Below, piece after piece: positions 7,434 to 15,482 of a stretch of DNA of 52,848 bases. The first letter of the stretch is position 1, and each line of letters starts with the position of its first letter. The translations under genes and the position numbers were made by a program. The notes under the pieces were generated by a model, which searched no databases, was not told where the DNA came from, and was given only the letters and a program-made list of their open reading frames with translations. Source of the stretch: Bacillota bacterium (lineage in GTDB: Bacteria > Bacillota > Syntrophomonadia > Syntrophomonadales > Syntrophomonadaceae); contig JAEWZB010000022.1 of the NCBI GenBank assembly GCA_023395515.1, positions 1-52,848 of the forward strand, read 5' to 3'.

Positions 7434-8306
7434 TTATACTAAACCTTGTTTTTTAAGCAGAGGTGCAGCACTATTTAATAACTGCCTAAAGCCGAGTTGC
7501 TGATAGGAATAACCAAAAGCTAATCCCATTAATTGGGTAATAAAGATAATTGGTAAGTCATATTTTTGGCCCCGTTCCTTTTCAATAGCTTTAAGTCTGG
7601 TATCAAGATTGGTATGACACATAGGGCAAGCTACTACTATGGCTTGGGCTTCAGCCTGTCTAGCCGATTCCAGTATTTGCCCGCCTAAGTCAATTACTAT
7701 ATCCGTTTGTGAAGCAGCATAGCCTCCTCCGCAACATTCAGCTTTATGGGGCCATATTACCGTTTGAGCACCTATAGCTTCTAAAATTTGATCCATAGCC
7801 ACCGGTTGTTCCGGTGAATCAAATCCGACTACCTGCTTAGGTCTGGTCAAGAGACATCCGTAATAGGCTGCAACTTTAAGCCCCGTCAAAGGCTTTACTA
7901 CCTTTTTGCCGATCTCTTCGATTCCCACCTGCTCAACTAAAAGCTGCAGCAAGTTCATAACCTCCGGCTCTACCGGAGCCGGTGCTTCAATGATATGGGC
8001 TATTTCATCAGCCAGCTCTGGGTTACTTCGCAATTCATAAGAAGTTGTTTTTAGACGGCTGAAACACCCGGCACAGGGAGCTAAGACCATCTCTAAGTTC
8101 ATATTTTTCGCTATATTAAGATTACGGGCTCCTAAGCTTAAGCTCAGCTTATGGTTCAAGCTATGGGCAGCCGTAGCTCCACAGCAATTCCAGTCTTCAA
8201 TTTCGTGTAAATCTATATTCAATTTGTCACATACTAAGTGAGTTGAAGTATTATAGGCTCTCGATAAACCGTGCAGGGAACAGCCCGGAAAATATGCCAC
8301 TTCCAT
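7434..8306 (-). CDS. hdrB2: Heterodisulfide reductase subunit B-like protein (HdrB2)
   Basis: The 290-residue protein has two complete CCG domains. The first uses Cys9, Cys41-Cys42-Gly43 and Cys78/Cys81; the second uses Cys151, Cys191-Cys192-Gly193 and Cys227/Cys230. In HdrB these bind two non-cubane [4Fe-4S] clusters where disulfide chemistry takes place. Both motifs are intact, unlike in HdrB1 of the same operon. The ATG overlaps the stop codon of hdrC2 (TAATG), so HdrC2 and HdrB2 surely form a unit. It precedes the CoA-transferase genes. The physiological substrate is unknown; coenzyme B/M heterodisulfide is unlikely in a bacterium. Confidence 0.88.
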   Translation of the reverse strand: MEVAYFPGCSLHGLSRAYNTSTHLVCDKLNIDLHEIEDWNCCGATAAHSLNHKLSLSLGARNLNIAKNMNLEMVLAPCAGCFSRLKTTSYELRSNPELADEIAHIIEAPAPVEPEVMNLLQLLVEQVGIEEIGKKVVKPLTGLKVAAYYGCLLTRPKQVVGFDSPEQPVAMDQILEAIGAQTVIWPHKAECCGGGYAASQTDIVIDLGGQILESARQAEAQAIVVACPMCHTNLDTRLKAIEKERGQKYDLPIIFITQLMGLAFGYSYQQLGFRQLLNSAAPLLKKQGLV

Positions 8307-8908
8307 TACTCCGCCCCCTTTCTATGTTTTGTCCTTTTGAATATCCGGCCTGTTTCATTTCTTCGTTTCATCTTGGGAGTAAAGGGATTAATCTTACCCT
8401 TAAAAAACATCTTCATGCCCGGGTCCCAGACATCTTTAAAATAATTACCCGTTTTCAGGTTGAACTCCATAGCTAATATGCCTTCCTCTACCCGGCCGCC
8501 TTTAGCAATATGGCCTAACATCAGCTCATGAAATAGTTTAATCTGCTCCCGGGTAGCCGGTACTTGATTGACATAGGCCATTTCCCGCAAATAATCCATG
8601 ATACGGGGTATATCTATGCCAGATGGACAACGGTCCACACAAAGCTGACAAGCTACACAAGTCCACAAGGAGTCCATATGCAGCAAAGCCTCTTCTTCCC
8701 CCATCTTTATCAGTTTCACCACCTGCCGGGCAGTTATATCAAATATATGAGTATTAGAACAGCCACCCGAACATTTGCCGCATTCCATACAAGTATTTAA
8801 ATCAATTCCGCAATCGTCCCATAAGCTTTGCTGCAAGGAATTATCTATTTCATCCATTTGTATAGCTTTAAAAAAGGTTTGAGTCATGGCCGTACTTGAA
8901 TCAGGCAT
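8306..8908 (-). CDS. hdrC2: Heterodisulfide reductase subunit C-like iron-sulfur protein (HdrC2)
   Basis: The 200-residue protein carries two classical [4Fe-4S] ferredoxin motifs: Cys40-43-46-50 (CMECGKCSGGC) and Cys84-87-90-94 (CVACQLCVDRC). There are no membrane segments, so it is a soluble electron-transfer subunit between HdrA and HdrB2. The second Cys group is followed by Pro, the first by Ser. It is directly followed by hdrB2 with overlapping stop/start and preceded by hdrA (11-bp gap, AGGAGGG before the ATG). The C-terminal part after residue 120 is basic and probably holds the partner-binding helices. Confidence 0.87.
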   Translation of the reverse strand: MPDSSTAMTQTFFKAIQMDEIDNSLQQSLWDDCGIDLNTCMECGKCSGGCSNTHIFDITARQVVKLIKMGEEEALLHMDSLWTCVACQLCVDRCPSGIDIPRIMDYLREMAYVNQVPATREQIKLFHELMLGHIAKGGRVEEGILAMEFNLKTGNYFKDVWDPGMKMFFKGKINPFTPKMKRRNETGRIFKRTKHRKGAE

Positions 8909-8919
8909 ACTATTCCCTC

Positions 8920-9954
8920 CTAATTCCTTTGGTTAAATAATGCTAAGACTTCTGCTGCCGCTGCTGCACCTTGCTGCACGGCTCCCAGACTTTCTACCGG
9001 GAACCCGCAAGCACCGGCAAAATAGACGTGCTCTCCAGTCTTCATGGGCTCATTCATTTCATAGTCAATAAAACCGTATTGGTCAGTTTTAACTTGAAAC
9101 AAATCAGCCATTTCTTTAGTACCCGGGCTAGGTTCGAGAGCTGCTGCCAGAACCACCATATCAGCCCTTACTTCCACCGGCATCCCCCGCAAAGTATCTT
9201 CGGCCCTGATTAACAGGCGGCCATTTTCAGGCAGAACTTTAGCCGGCCGGCCTCTGACGTATCTAACTTTCCTGTCTTCGATTACAGAACGTACAAATTC
9301 TTCATATTCCCGTCCTGCGGCCCTGTAATCCATATAAAATACATAACATTTAGTATCGGGGAATAATTCCTTTACTAGCCCGGCTTGTTTGGCGGTGTAC
9401 ATACAGCAAATTTTAGAACAATAGGGATATCCTTTAGAACGGTCCCGGGAACCTACGCACTTAAAAAAGGCTATAGTTTTAGGCGGAGTTGCATTATTTC
9501 TGTTTTCATCCCATTCCTTTAATAAAGCTTCAAATTCTAAAGAATTTACTACATTATCATAGTGACCATATCCATATTCTCCGTGGGAGGTGACATCTAA
9601 CATTTGAGCACCGGTAGCTATAACAACTGCATTTACTTCGATATCTTTGGTTTGACCATTACTACTGCTTAGTTTTACTGCATAGCCATCAGGCTGCTTA
9701 TCCACTTTAGCTACTGAAGTTTCAGTCATTACCGTAGCTCCAGGACATTCCTCCAGCTTTTTAAGTTTATATGCAATTAATTCAGCCGGGGATTCCCAGC
9801 GCGGATAACTGCGATGCAGCTTGGGTAAAACTCCGCCTAAAGATTCAGTAACTTCTACCAGAAATACCGGGTAACCTGATTGACTAATTTTTAAGGCAGC
9901 TTCTATACCTGCTATACCGCCACCAATAACCAGAGCTGTTTTCGTTTCACTCAT
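8920..9954 (-). CDS. hdrA: Short HdrA-like FAD-binding protein
   Basis: The 344-residue protein is only half the size of methanogen HdrA. It contains the N-terminal Rossmann motif VIGGGIAGIEAA (9-20) for FAD and the HdrA core motif CVGSRD (Cys166) plus YCSKICCMYTAKQA (Cys179, Cys183, Cys184). It lacks both the N-terminal iron-sulfur insertion and the C-terminal ferredoxin domains of bifurcating HdrA. This reduced form is what sHdrA of bacterial sulfur oxidisers looks like. It sits between two HdrCB pairs, so it probably forms the flavin hub of an A(CB)2 complex. Whether it can bifurcate electrons is doubtful without the extra clusters. Confidence 0.87.
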   Translation of the reverse strand: MSETKTALVIGGGIAGIEAALKISQSGYPVFLVEVTESLGGVLPKLHRSYPRWESPAELIAYKLKKLEECPGATVMTETSVAKVDKQPDGYAVKLSSSNGQTKDIEVNAVVIATGAQMLDVTSHGEYGYGHYDNVVNSLEFEALLKEWDENRNNATPPKTIAFFKCVGSRDRSKGYPYCSKICCMYTAKQAGLVKELFPDTKCYVFYMDYRAAGREYEEFVRSVIEDRKVRYVRGRPAKVLPENGRLLIRAEDTLRGMPVEVRADMVVLAAALEPSPGTKEMADLFQVKTDQYGFIDYEMNEPMKTGEHVYFAGACGFPVESLGAVQQGAAAAAEVLALFNQRN

Positions 9955-9959
9955 TGCAA

Positions 9960-10907
9960 CTATTCCCCTTTCCCTATACCAAGTTGGTCTAAAATGCCAT
10001 TAACTGAAATAGTATTGGCGTTAAAACCTAATTTAGATGGCGGAATCCCGATAGTTAAACCTATAAGCTGGGCCAAATCTATAACCGGAATATTATAGGG
10101 TCCAAAACCCCTATCCATTAAGGCTTTCTGTTCCCGGTCCAAAGCCACATTACAACCGGGACAGACGGTAGTCATAAGCTCTACCCCTTCTTCTTTAGCA
10201 CTATCCAGCTTTCTGGCTAAATGAGGCTGAACCACGCTTTCCTTATGAGTAAAACCCCGGCCTACTGAAGCACCACAGCACATCCTTCTTTCTTTAAAGA
10301 AAACCGGAGTTCCACCTAAAGCTTCATATATTTCTTCATGGAAAGTCGGTAAATCACCATCATCTAAAACTCCATATAATTGGGATAAATAATGACATCC
10401 ATAATGGGAAGCTACTCTTAAGCCATTTAAAGGATGTACTACCAGTTTTTTTATCTTGTCTTTCAGCAGATAATACAACTCCTGAACATGTAATATCCGG
10501 GTTTCGCCTTTATACTCATATCCCCACTGGGAAATTAATTGATTGGCCATATTTTTGTAATCGGGGTTATGGTTAATAATGTGGGATAATTCGGTATTGT
10601 AACCAAAACATCCATTGCAAAACATATAAGTATCTAAGCCATATCTTTGTTCAACAATAGCCAAATTTCGGGCTGTTACTGCTAAAGCCGGTTCGGGCGG
10701 ATATCCGGAACAAGTTAGAATATAACCGGAACAGCAAGTCTGGTCAGCATCCATAATCACCTCTATCCCCAGCCTTTTTAAAACTTCCTTAACCGCATTT
10801 TCTGTTCCCGGATATTCCATACTGCCGGTACAGCTACGGAATAAAAATATCTTTTCCGGTATCTCACCGATGCGCTCTGCGGGGGAAATTACCAGCTTTT
10901 TATTCAT
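9960..10907 (-). CDS. hdrB1: Heterodisulfide reductase subunit B-like protein (HdrB1) with altered first cluster motif
   Basis: The 315-residue protein has two CCG-type domains. The C-terminal one is canonical (Cys171, Cys210-Cys211-Gly212, Cys249/Cys252). In the N-terminal one the motif reads TCCSGY: Cys58-Cys59-Ser60 instead of CCG, with Cys26, Cys97 and Cys100 kept. All five cysteines remain, so a cluster may still form with changed surroundings. HdrB1 and HdrB2 have diverged clearly, which suggests different jobs in one complex. The start overlaps the end of hdrC1 by 8 bp and the stop is 5 bp from hdrA, so the genes form one operon. Confidence 0.87.
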   Translation of the reverse strand: MNKKLVISPAERIGEIPEKIFLFRSCTGSMEYPGTENAVKEVLKRLGIEVIMDADQTCCSGYILTCSGYPPEPALAVTARNLAIVEQRYGLDTYMFCNGCFGYNTELSHIINHNPDYKNMANQLISQWGYEYKGETRILHVQELYYLLKDKIKKLVVHPLNGLRVASHYGCHYLSQLYGVLDDGDLPTFHEEIYEALGGTPVFFKERRMCCGASVGRGFTHKESVVQPHLARKLDSAKEEGVELMTTVCPGCNVALDREQKALMDRGFGPYNIPVIDLAQLIGLTIGIPPSKLGFNANTISVNGILDQLGIGKGE

Positions 10908-11499
10908 TACTTACTCCCCCCTTTACAAAGCTAAATCTAACCGGTTTTTCGGTTTTATCATTTAATTCTTCCATCAACTTTTTAGCCCCGGTTTGTTCAA
11001 AAATCTCCCGGTATTCGTTTATAGCCTTTTCAGAAACTTCCGGCCAAGGCTCTACACCGATCGAAGTCCGTAACCTTTTTATCTTTTCAATGCCTTTTTC
11101 ACTAGGGACAAAAGTTAAGCCCTTTTCCATAGCCCGAAAAGCATATTTATTAATGGGTAAAACGTACTTTAGCCCATAATCATTTTCTAAAGCCATATAT
11201 CTTATTTGCATCATTAATAGGGGGTAGTGGATATCTACGGGACAAATCCGATAACAATTGGCACACCAAAAACAGCGCCAAATTTCTTCACTATCCAGCA
11301 ACCTGGCAGTGCTTCCGGTTAAAATTTCATTTATAATAGCCCGGGGATTGTAAGATGGGGTAATAGCAGCTACCGGACAATTACCAGTACACTTGCCACA
11401 TTGCAAACATTGCTCCAAATTTTCTACCAACTTATACTTGTCTATCTCACCATAGAGATTATCTTGCCAATCTCTCTCCCTTTCTCTAGGCATATTCAC
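10900..11499 (-). CDS. hdrC1: Heterodisulfide reductase subunit C-like iron-sulfur protein (HdrC1)
   Basis: This 199-residue soluble protein has two [4Fe-4S] motifs: Cys31-34-37-41 (CLQCGKCTGNCP) and Cys76-79-82-86 (CFWCANCYRICP), both ending in Cys-Pro as in classical ferredoxins. It is the first gene of the hdr/CoA-transferase operon and lies 108 bp downstream of a sigma-54 promoter. GAGGGAGATGTG precedes the ATG. An N-terminal charged segment (RERERD) is followed by the ferredoxin part; the C-terminal 90 residues are helical and basic. It is expected to pass electrons between the flavin protein and HdrB1. Confidence 0.87.
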   Translation of the reverse strand: MNMPRERERDWQDNLYGEIDKYKLVENLEQCLQCGKCTGNCPVAAITPSYNPRAIINEILTGSTARLLDSEEIWRCFWCANCYRICPVDIHYPLLMMQIRYMALENDYGLKYVLPINKYAFRAMEKGLTFVPSEKGIEKIKRLRTSIGVEPWPEVSEKAINEYREIFEQTGAKKLMEELNDKTEKPVRFSFVKGGVSNE

Positions 11500-11605
11500 A
11501 TCTCCCTCATAATAAATTCATCAATTATATCGAGCATAAATAAGTAGATTACTCTAATCAGTTCAAATTACTTATAGGCGGTAAATTTAAGGTTTACTCA
11601 TGATA

Positions 11606-11623
11606 ATGCAATTAGTGTGCCAA
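11606..11623 (-). promoter_or_regulatory. Sigma-54 (-24/-12) promoter of the hdr/CoA-transferase operon
   Basis: On the minus strand the site reads TTGGCACACTAATTGCAT, nearly identical to the sigma-54 consensus, with GG and GC ten bases apart. It lies about 107 bp upstream of the hdrC1 start codon and downstream of the gene for an enhancer-binding protein. It is the best of the four sigma-54 sites in this window. Confidence 0.8.
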
Positions 11624-11624
11624 A

Positions 11625-11710
11625 CTGAAATTGTTCAGCAGTTTGTTTTAGGTTGGTTGTGAAATAGCTAGATTTCGGGTTTTAGAGTGAATTGTTTTTC
11701 GTGGAAAAAC
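11625..11710 (-). promoter_or_regulatory. Candidate activator sites upstream of the hdr promoter
   Basis: Two short palindromes lie just upstream of the -24 element: CTGAA-ATTG-TTCAG (11625-11638) and GTTTTTC-GTG-GAAAAAC (11694-11710). The second is about 75-100 bp upstream of the promoter, a usual enhancer distance. The first touches the promoter and could instead be a repressor site. Apart from these and the terminator at 11763-11802 I see nothing else in the 318-bp gap between hdrC1 and the regulator gene. Confidence 0.4.
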
Positions 11711-11762
11711 CAAGATGGAATCTAGATAGGAATGGGGTTAAATGTACATGTTTCTAAAAAAA

Positions 11763-11802
11763 AGTGTCAGCTTTTTAAACATAAATTTAAAAAACTGACA
11801 CT
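11763..11802 (-). terminator. Rho-independent terminator of sigma-54 activator 1
   Basis: AGTGTCAG (11763-11770) pairs with CTGACACT (11795-11802) and the A/T-rich inner arms also pair. On the minus strand the hairpin is followed by eight Ts. It lies 16 bp after the stop codon of the regulator gene and separates it from the hdr promoter. Confidence 0.8.
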
Positions 11803-11817
11803 ATTAAAACTTGAATC

Positions 11818-13629
11818 TTAAGAACTGATTTCTAAAGTTTTGAGCTTATAATATAAGGTACTTCGAGGTATTCCTAATAGCTTAGCTGCCTGAGCTTTAT
11901 TATTTTGACATTTTTCTAAGGCTTTAGTAATAACTTCTTTCTCCCGTTGTACTACAATATCATCTAAACTGGCAGGGGATGAATCCATCAATTCATTTGA
12001 AACAGGTGGAACCGAAACTTTTTCTGCCATCATAGTTACCCTGTCATTAAGCAACAAATCTAAAGCTCCAACCTCTTGTAATGAAGATTTATTTATTATA
12101 TTGGCGTCAGTTAAAATAACTATTCTTTCTAATAAGTTATTTAATTGACGTACATTACCCGGCCAGGAATAGTTAACTAGTATACTTATAAATTCTTCAT
12201 CAATAGCATTAATCGAACGGTTATACGTATAGGCCAGTTGCCTTAAAAAACGTCTGGTTAAACCGGGAATATCTTCCTTTCTCTCCCTTAAAGGCGGTAT
12301 TTGCAGATTAATTACATTTAGACGGTAATAGAGGTCACTCCTAAACTTACCTTCCTCTACTAACTCGTTTAATCTCTGATTAGTAGCTGCAACTACTCGC
12401 ACATCACAATTAATCGGCGTCGTACCTCCTACCCGGTAAAACCGCCTTTCCTGTAAAACTCTTAGTAGCTTGGCCTGCATATCTATTGGTAATTCCCCGA
12501 TTTCATCCAGAAAAATGGTACCACCTTGGGCCAGCTCGAACTTGCCTATTTTCCCATATTTCTGGGCCCCAGTGAAAGCTCCTGATTCATAACCAAACAT
12601 TTCGCTCTCAAACAGGGTCTCCGGTATAGCACTACAATTGATCTCAATAAACTGTTTTCCCATTCTGGGGCTGTTTTCGTACAAAACATGAGCCAGTAAT
12701 TCCTTGCCGGTTCCGCTTTCCCCTTGAATTAAAACTGTAACATCAGTTTTGGCTACTTTCTTAGCCTGTTCTAAAATTAGCCGGGTCTTGGGATTAACTG
12801 TATAAAAAGCCTCACTTTTATGTTCTTCCTGAAGGGCCATAGTTCGTTTTAAAGTTCGAACTTGGGAATTAGCTTTCTCTAATTCATCCATTAGGGTTCG
12901 ATAATGGCTGACATTTTGGGTCGTGCAAACTGCACCTAATACCTCCCCATCAGGTAAAAGCACCTGCACTGCATTACGTACCACAAAACTGCCATCTTCC
13001 AATTCTGCCGGAGCATATCTATAACTTTCACCCGTTTTAATCACCTTTAGCAACAGGTCATCAGGGAAAAAATCCTTCAAGTTCCGTCCGATAATATCAT
13101 TAGCTTTAATACCAAAAAGTTTTTCCGCCTGCTGGTTCCATAAAGATACGGTTCCGTCACAATTAACTACTTGAACTGCTTCTGCTATATTTTCAATTAC
13201 CGAATGTAAATAGTTCCCTAGCATCTCTAGCTTGCCCGAAAACCCATTACATACATCCCGGGCAGTTAGTATACCGATTACATCTCCATCATTATCTTTA
13301 ACCGGTAATCGGCCAATTTTATGCCACCGCATAAAATCGCGGGCATTAGTCAGGTCTACATCACATTCAACTGTAAGAATTTCTTTTACACATATTTCTT
13401 TTATTAATGTATTTTGGTCAACTCCCTCGGCAATTTTTTTAGTCAGGTGCTCTCTAGTAACAAGTCCTTGTTCTTTATCATCGTCATCAACAACTAGCAC
13501 TTCGTTCCATTGATTTTTCAGCATCATCTCCAATACTTTATTAACCGGGACATGACAATTAACCTTACCATAATTTTGACTCATGGCTTCCGCAACGCTC
13601 AAATTCGTTATATTAACGATTTTTACCAC
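11818..13629 (-). CDS. Sigma-54-dependent activator with CBS pair and PAS sensor domains
   Basis: The 603-residue protein has a CBS-domain pair (about 12-130), a PAS domain (about 135-250), a short coiled linker, an AAA+ domain (Walker A GESGTGKE at 303-310, sigma-54 contact loop GAFTGA at 350-355), and a C-terminal Fis-type helix-turn-helix (NNKAQAAKLLGIPRSTLYYK). It has no receiver domain, so the signal is probably a small molecule: CBS pairs commonly bind adenosyl ligands such as AMP, ATP or NADH, and PAS domains bind ligands, flavin or haem. It is encoded just upstream of the sigma-54 promoter of the hdr operon and is its most likely activator; cstA may be another target. Start uncertain: GTG at 13629 has AGAAGGAC unusually close. 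Confidence 0.9.
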   Translation of the reverse strand: MVKIVNITNLSVAEAMSQNYGKVNCHVPVNKVLEMMLKNQWNEVLVVDDDDKEQGLVTREHLTKKIAEGVDQNTLIKEICVKEILTVECDVDLTNARDFMRWHKIGRLPVKDNDGDVIGILTARDVCNGFSGKLEMLGNYLHSVIENIAEAVQVVNCDGTVSLWNQQAEKLFGIKANDIIGRNLKDFFPDDLLLKVIKTGESYRYAPAELEDGSFVVRNAVQVLLPDGEVLGAVCTTQNVSHYRTLMDELEKANSQVRTLKRTMALQEEHKSEAFYTVNPKTRLILEQAKKVAKTDVTVLIQGESGTGKELLAHVLYENSPRMGKQFIEINCSAIPETLFESEMFGYESGAFTGAQKYGKIGKFELAQGGTIFLDEIGELPIDMQAKLLRVLQERRFYRVGGTTPINCDVRVVAATNQRLNELVEEGKFRSDLYYRLNVINLQIPPLRERKEDIPGLTRRFLRQLAYTYNRSINAIDEEFISILVNYSWPGNVRQLNNLLERIVILTDANIINKSSLQEVGALDLLLNDRVTMMAEKVSVPPVSNELMDSSPASLDDIVVQREKEVITKALEKCQNNKAQAAKLLGIPRSTLYYKLKTLEISS

Positions 13630-13785
13630 GTCCTTCTATATGTATTTTATAACTTTCCCATTTCCAAAATCATGAATATGAATTATTTTGCATATACGAT
13701 TGCTAAGTATAATATACATAGAAGATGTGTAAATTTTGCCATAATTTCTATAAATTAGACACCGTTCGCGCATTTATTTAAGTTA

Positions 13786-13814
13786 ATTATATCACAAAGT
13801 AAGATTTGCGATAA
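13786..13814 (-). promoter_or_regulatory. Possible sigma-A promoter of sigma-54 activator 1
   Basis: On the minus strand a perfect TATAAT (13786-13791) is preceded at 17 bp by TTATCG (13809-13814), a weak -35 match. It lies about 155 bp upstream of the regulator start. Apart from this and the terminator at 13898-13938 I see nothing else in the 346-bp gap 13630-13975. Confidence 0.35.
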
Positions 13815-13897
13815 GTTTTTAAAAATCAACTGATTTCAGGCTGCAGGAATTTTTTATATACAGAATTCAAATACCTACTCTAGTTAAATCTAATATT

Positions 13898-13938
13898 AAA
13901 GGGTTGATTAGATAATTATGCCATCTAATCAACCCTTT
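13898..13938 (-). terminator. Terminator at the end of the cai/fix operon
   Basis: AAAGGGTTGATTAGAT (13898-13913) and ATCTAATCAACCCTTT (13923-13938) form a perfect 16-bp stem with a 9-base loop, 37 bp after the stop of the sodium:solute symporter gene. The T-run on the minus side is short, but the stem is strong. It ends the nine-gene operon that starts at 24520. Confidence 0.8.
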
Positions 13939-13975
13939 TTTAAAATAATTCTTTTAATTGGTGTAAAGTTACCGG

Positions 13976-15442
13976 CTACTTTGTAAGAGCTACGTCCTCC
14001 ATTCCTGACTTATAATTATTTCCTTCTCTATAATTATATTCTGCGAGCATTTCCTGATAGGTAGCATATCCTTGGGAAATTGGTTCTTTACTCAGGAAGG
14101 TTAAAATCAGCAAAACCGAAATACCTACCAAAGCAGCCGGTATTAAGGGCTCAATTCCCCCAGGCTTTCCGGTGAAGAACCAAAAAGCTGCTACACTACC
14201 ACCTGATAAAATACTCCAAAAACCAGCTCTGGCATCTACCCGGGGCCATAAAAGAGCAAAGAGCAAAACTAAGCCGGCAATGGATCGTATTTGGAAAGCT
14301 CCCAACATGGAAGAAAAAATCGAGGAGGTTTTAGAACCGAAATATACCGCCAACAATCCCACTACTACTATACATACCCGGGCAAAGAATATCGTTTCCT
14401 TGTCACTAGCATTTGGTTTAATAAATGATTTAAACAAATCTTGAGTTAAAGTTGTACCAACTACTAACAACAGGGCCGGAGCAGTAGAAAAGATAGCTGC
14501 TATTACTGCCATGGAGGCTAAGCCCCCGAGCCAGGGACTAATACTTTCTGATAAAACATATAGGGCATCATTCGCAGCTATACCAGGCATGGCCACATGG
14601 GCAACTATACCAATAATAGCCGGAAACAAAGCAAATGGTAACAATAATATAGACGCAATAATTATTCCCCTATTGGCTGCTTGTAGTGTTTTTCCTCCTA
14701 AAGTAACGTTAACCATAAGGGCACTATTCATTTGCGAAAGTATTGTTCCTGTTATCCAAATTATTACTGTCAGTACACTAGGGTTAAAAAAGCTAAAATA
14801 TTCACTAGGTGCAGCAAGTTTTACCGCCCCTATTCCACCTACCAAAGATACTGCTGCCACTGCTACTATCAACATACCTAGATACATAACAAAGGAATGA
14901 ATTACATTTACCCAGGCTAATCCTTTTAATCCTCCACTGACAGCTAATATTATAAATAATATACCGACAATAGCCAGCATAGTTCCTTTATCCACGCCAA
15001 ACATTGGAGCCAGAATGGCAGTAGCTGCTACTGGCTGTAGAGCAAATAATATGGAATAAACCAAAGCCACAATTATTAACATTACAACTTTAGTTCTTTT
15101 GTCAAAAATAATTTCATAACCTTCGGCTAATGACATTATACCTTTAGTAGCTCCAGCCACCCGAAAGAACTTGGAAAACAACAAGGCATAAGCTATGCAT
15201 CCCAACGCTAGTCCCCATGTAGCCCATACTGCCGACATTCCCATTCTGGTAGCTTCTGCACAGTTACCTACTGTACCTGCTCCGCCCAGAACTTCGCCAA
15301 ATACTAATGGTATAACTAAAAGTAAAGGCAGTCCGCTTTTAGCAATAAACATATCTTGTACAGTTTTATTATTGCGCAGCATATAAAAACCAATGCCAAT
15401 AGTTATGGCTAAATATGCGAACATAATATATTGTGTTTTCAT
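13976..15442 (-). CDS. Sodium:solute symporter (SSS family)
   Basis: The 488-residue protein has about 13 membrane segments with the LeuT-like SSS pattern, including FGEVLGGAGTVGNCAEATRMG near residues 48-68, and GLKGLAWVNVIHSF near 172-185, both typical of SSS permeases. The family imports carboxylates, amino acids, sugars or vitamins with sodium; the substrate is not readable from sequence. A carboxylate is likely, because the gene is the last of an operon for CoA-ester metabolism, 40 bp after the acyl-CoA ligase gene, and is followed by a strong terminator. The operon also has a second, unrelated permease (21889-23292), so two substrates or uptake/efflux may be involved. Confidence 0.85.
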   Translation of the reverse strand: MKTQYIMFAYLAITIGIGFYMLRNNKTVQDMFIAKSGLPLLLVIPLVFGEVLGGAGTVGNCAEATRMGMSAVWATWGLALGCIAYALLFSKFFRVAGATKGIMSLAEGYEIIFDKRTKVVMLIIVALVYSILFALQPVAATAILAPMFGVDKGTMLAIVGILFIILAVSGGLKGLAWVNVIHSFVMYLGMLIVAVAAVSLVGGIGAVKLAAPSEYFSFFNPSVLTVIIWITGTILSQMNSALMVNVTLGGKTLQAANRGIIIASILLLPFALFPAIIGIVAHVAMPGIAANDALYVLSESISPWLGGLASMAVIAAIFSTAPALLLVVGTTLTQDLFKSFIKPNASDKETIFFARVCIVVVGLLAVYFGSKTSSIFSSMLGAFQIRSIAGLVLLFALLWPRVDARAGFWSILSGGSVAAFWFFTGKPGGIEPLIPAALVGISVLLILTFLSKEPISQGYATYQEMLAEYNYREGNNYKSGMEDVALTK

Positions 15443-15482
15443 ACAAAATCATCCTCCTAATGAGAAGTTAGCCAGCATTTTA

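Noticed and set aside
1404..11802. TGTCAG/CTGACA arms in the terminators at 1404-1447 and 11763-11802 as operators of the cstA type (TGTCA/TGACA)
   Set aside because: Both are well explained as terminators after stop codons, one of them with a long T-run. The one at 1404 is not near a sigma-54 promoter. A double role of the 11763 site is possible but not supported.
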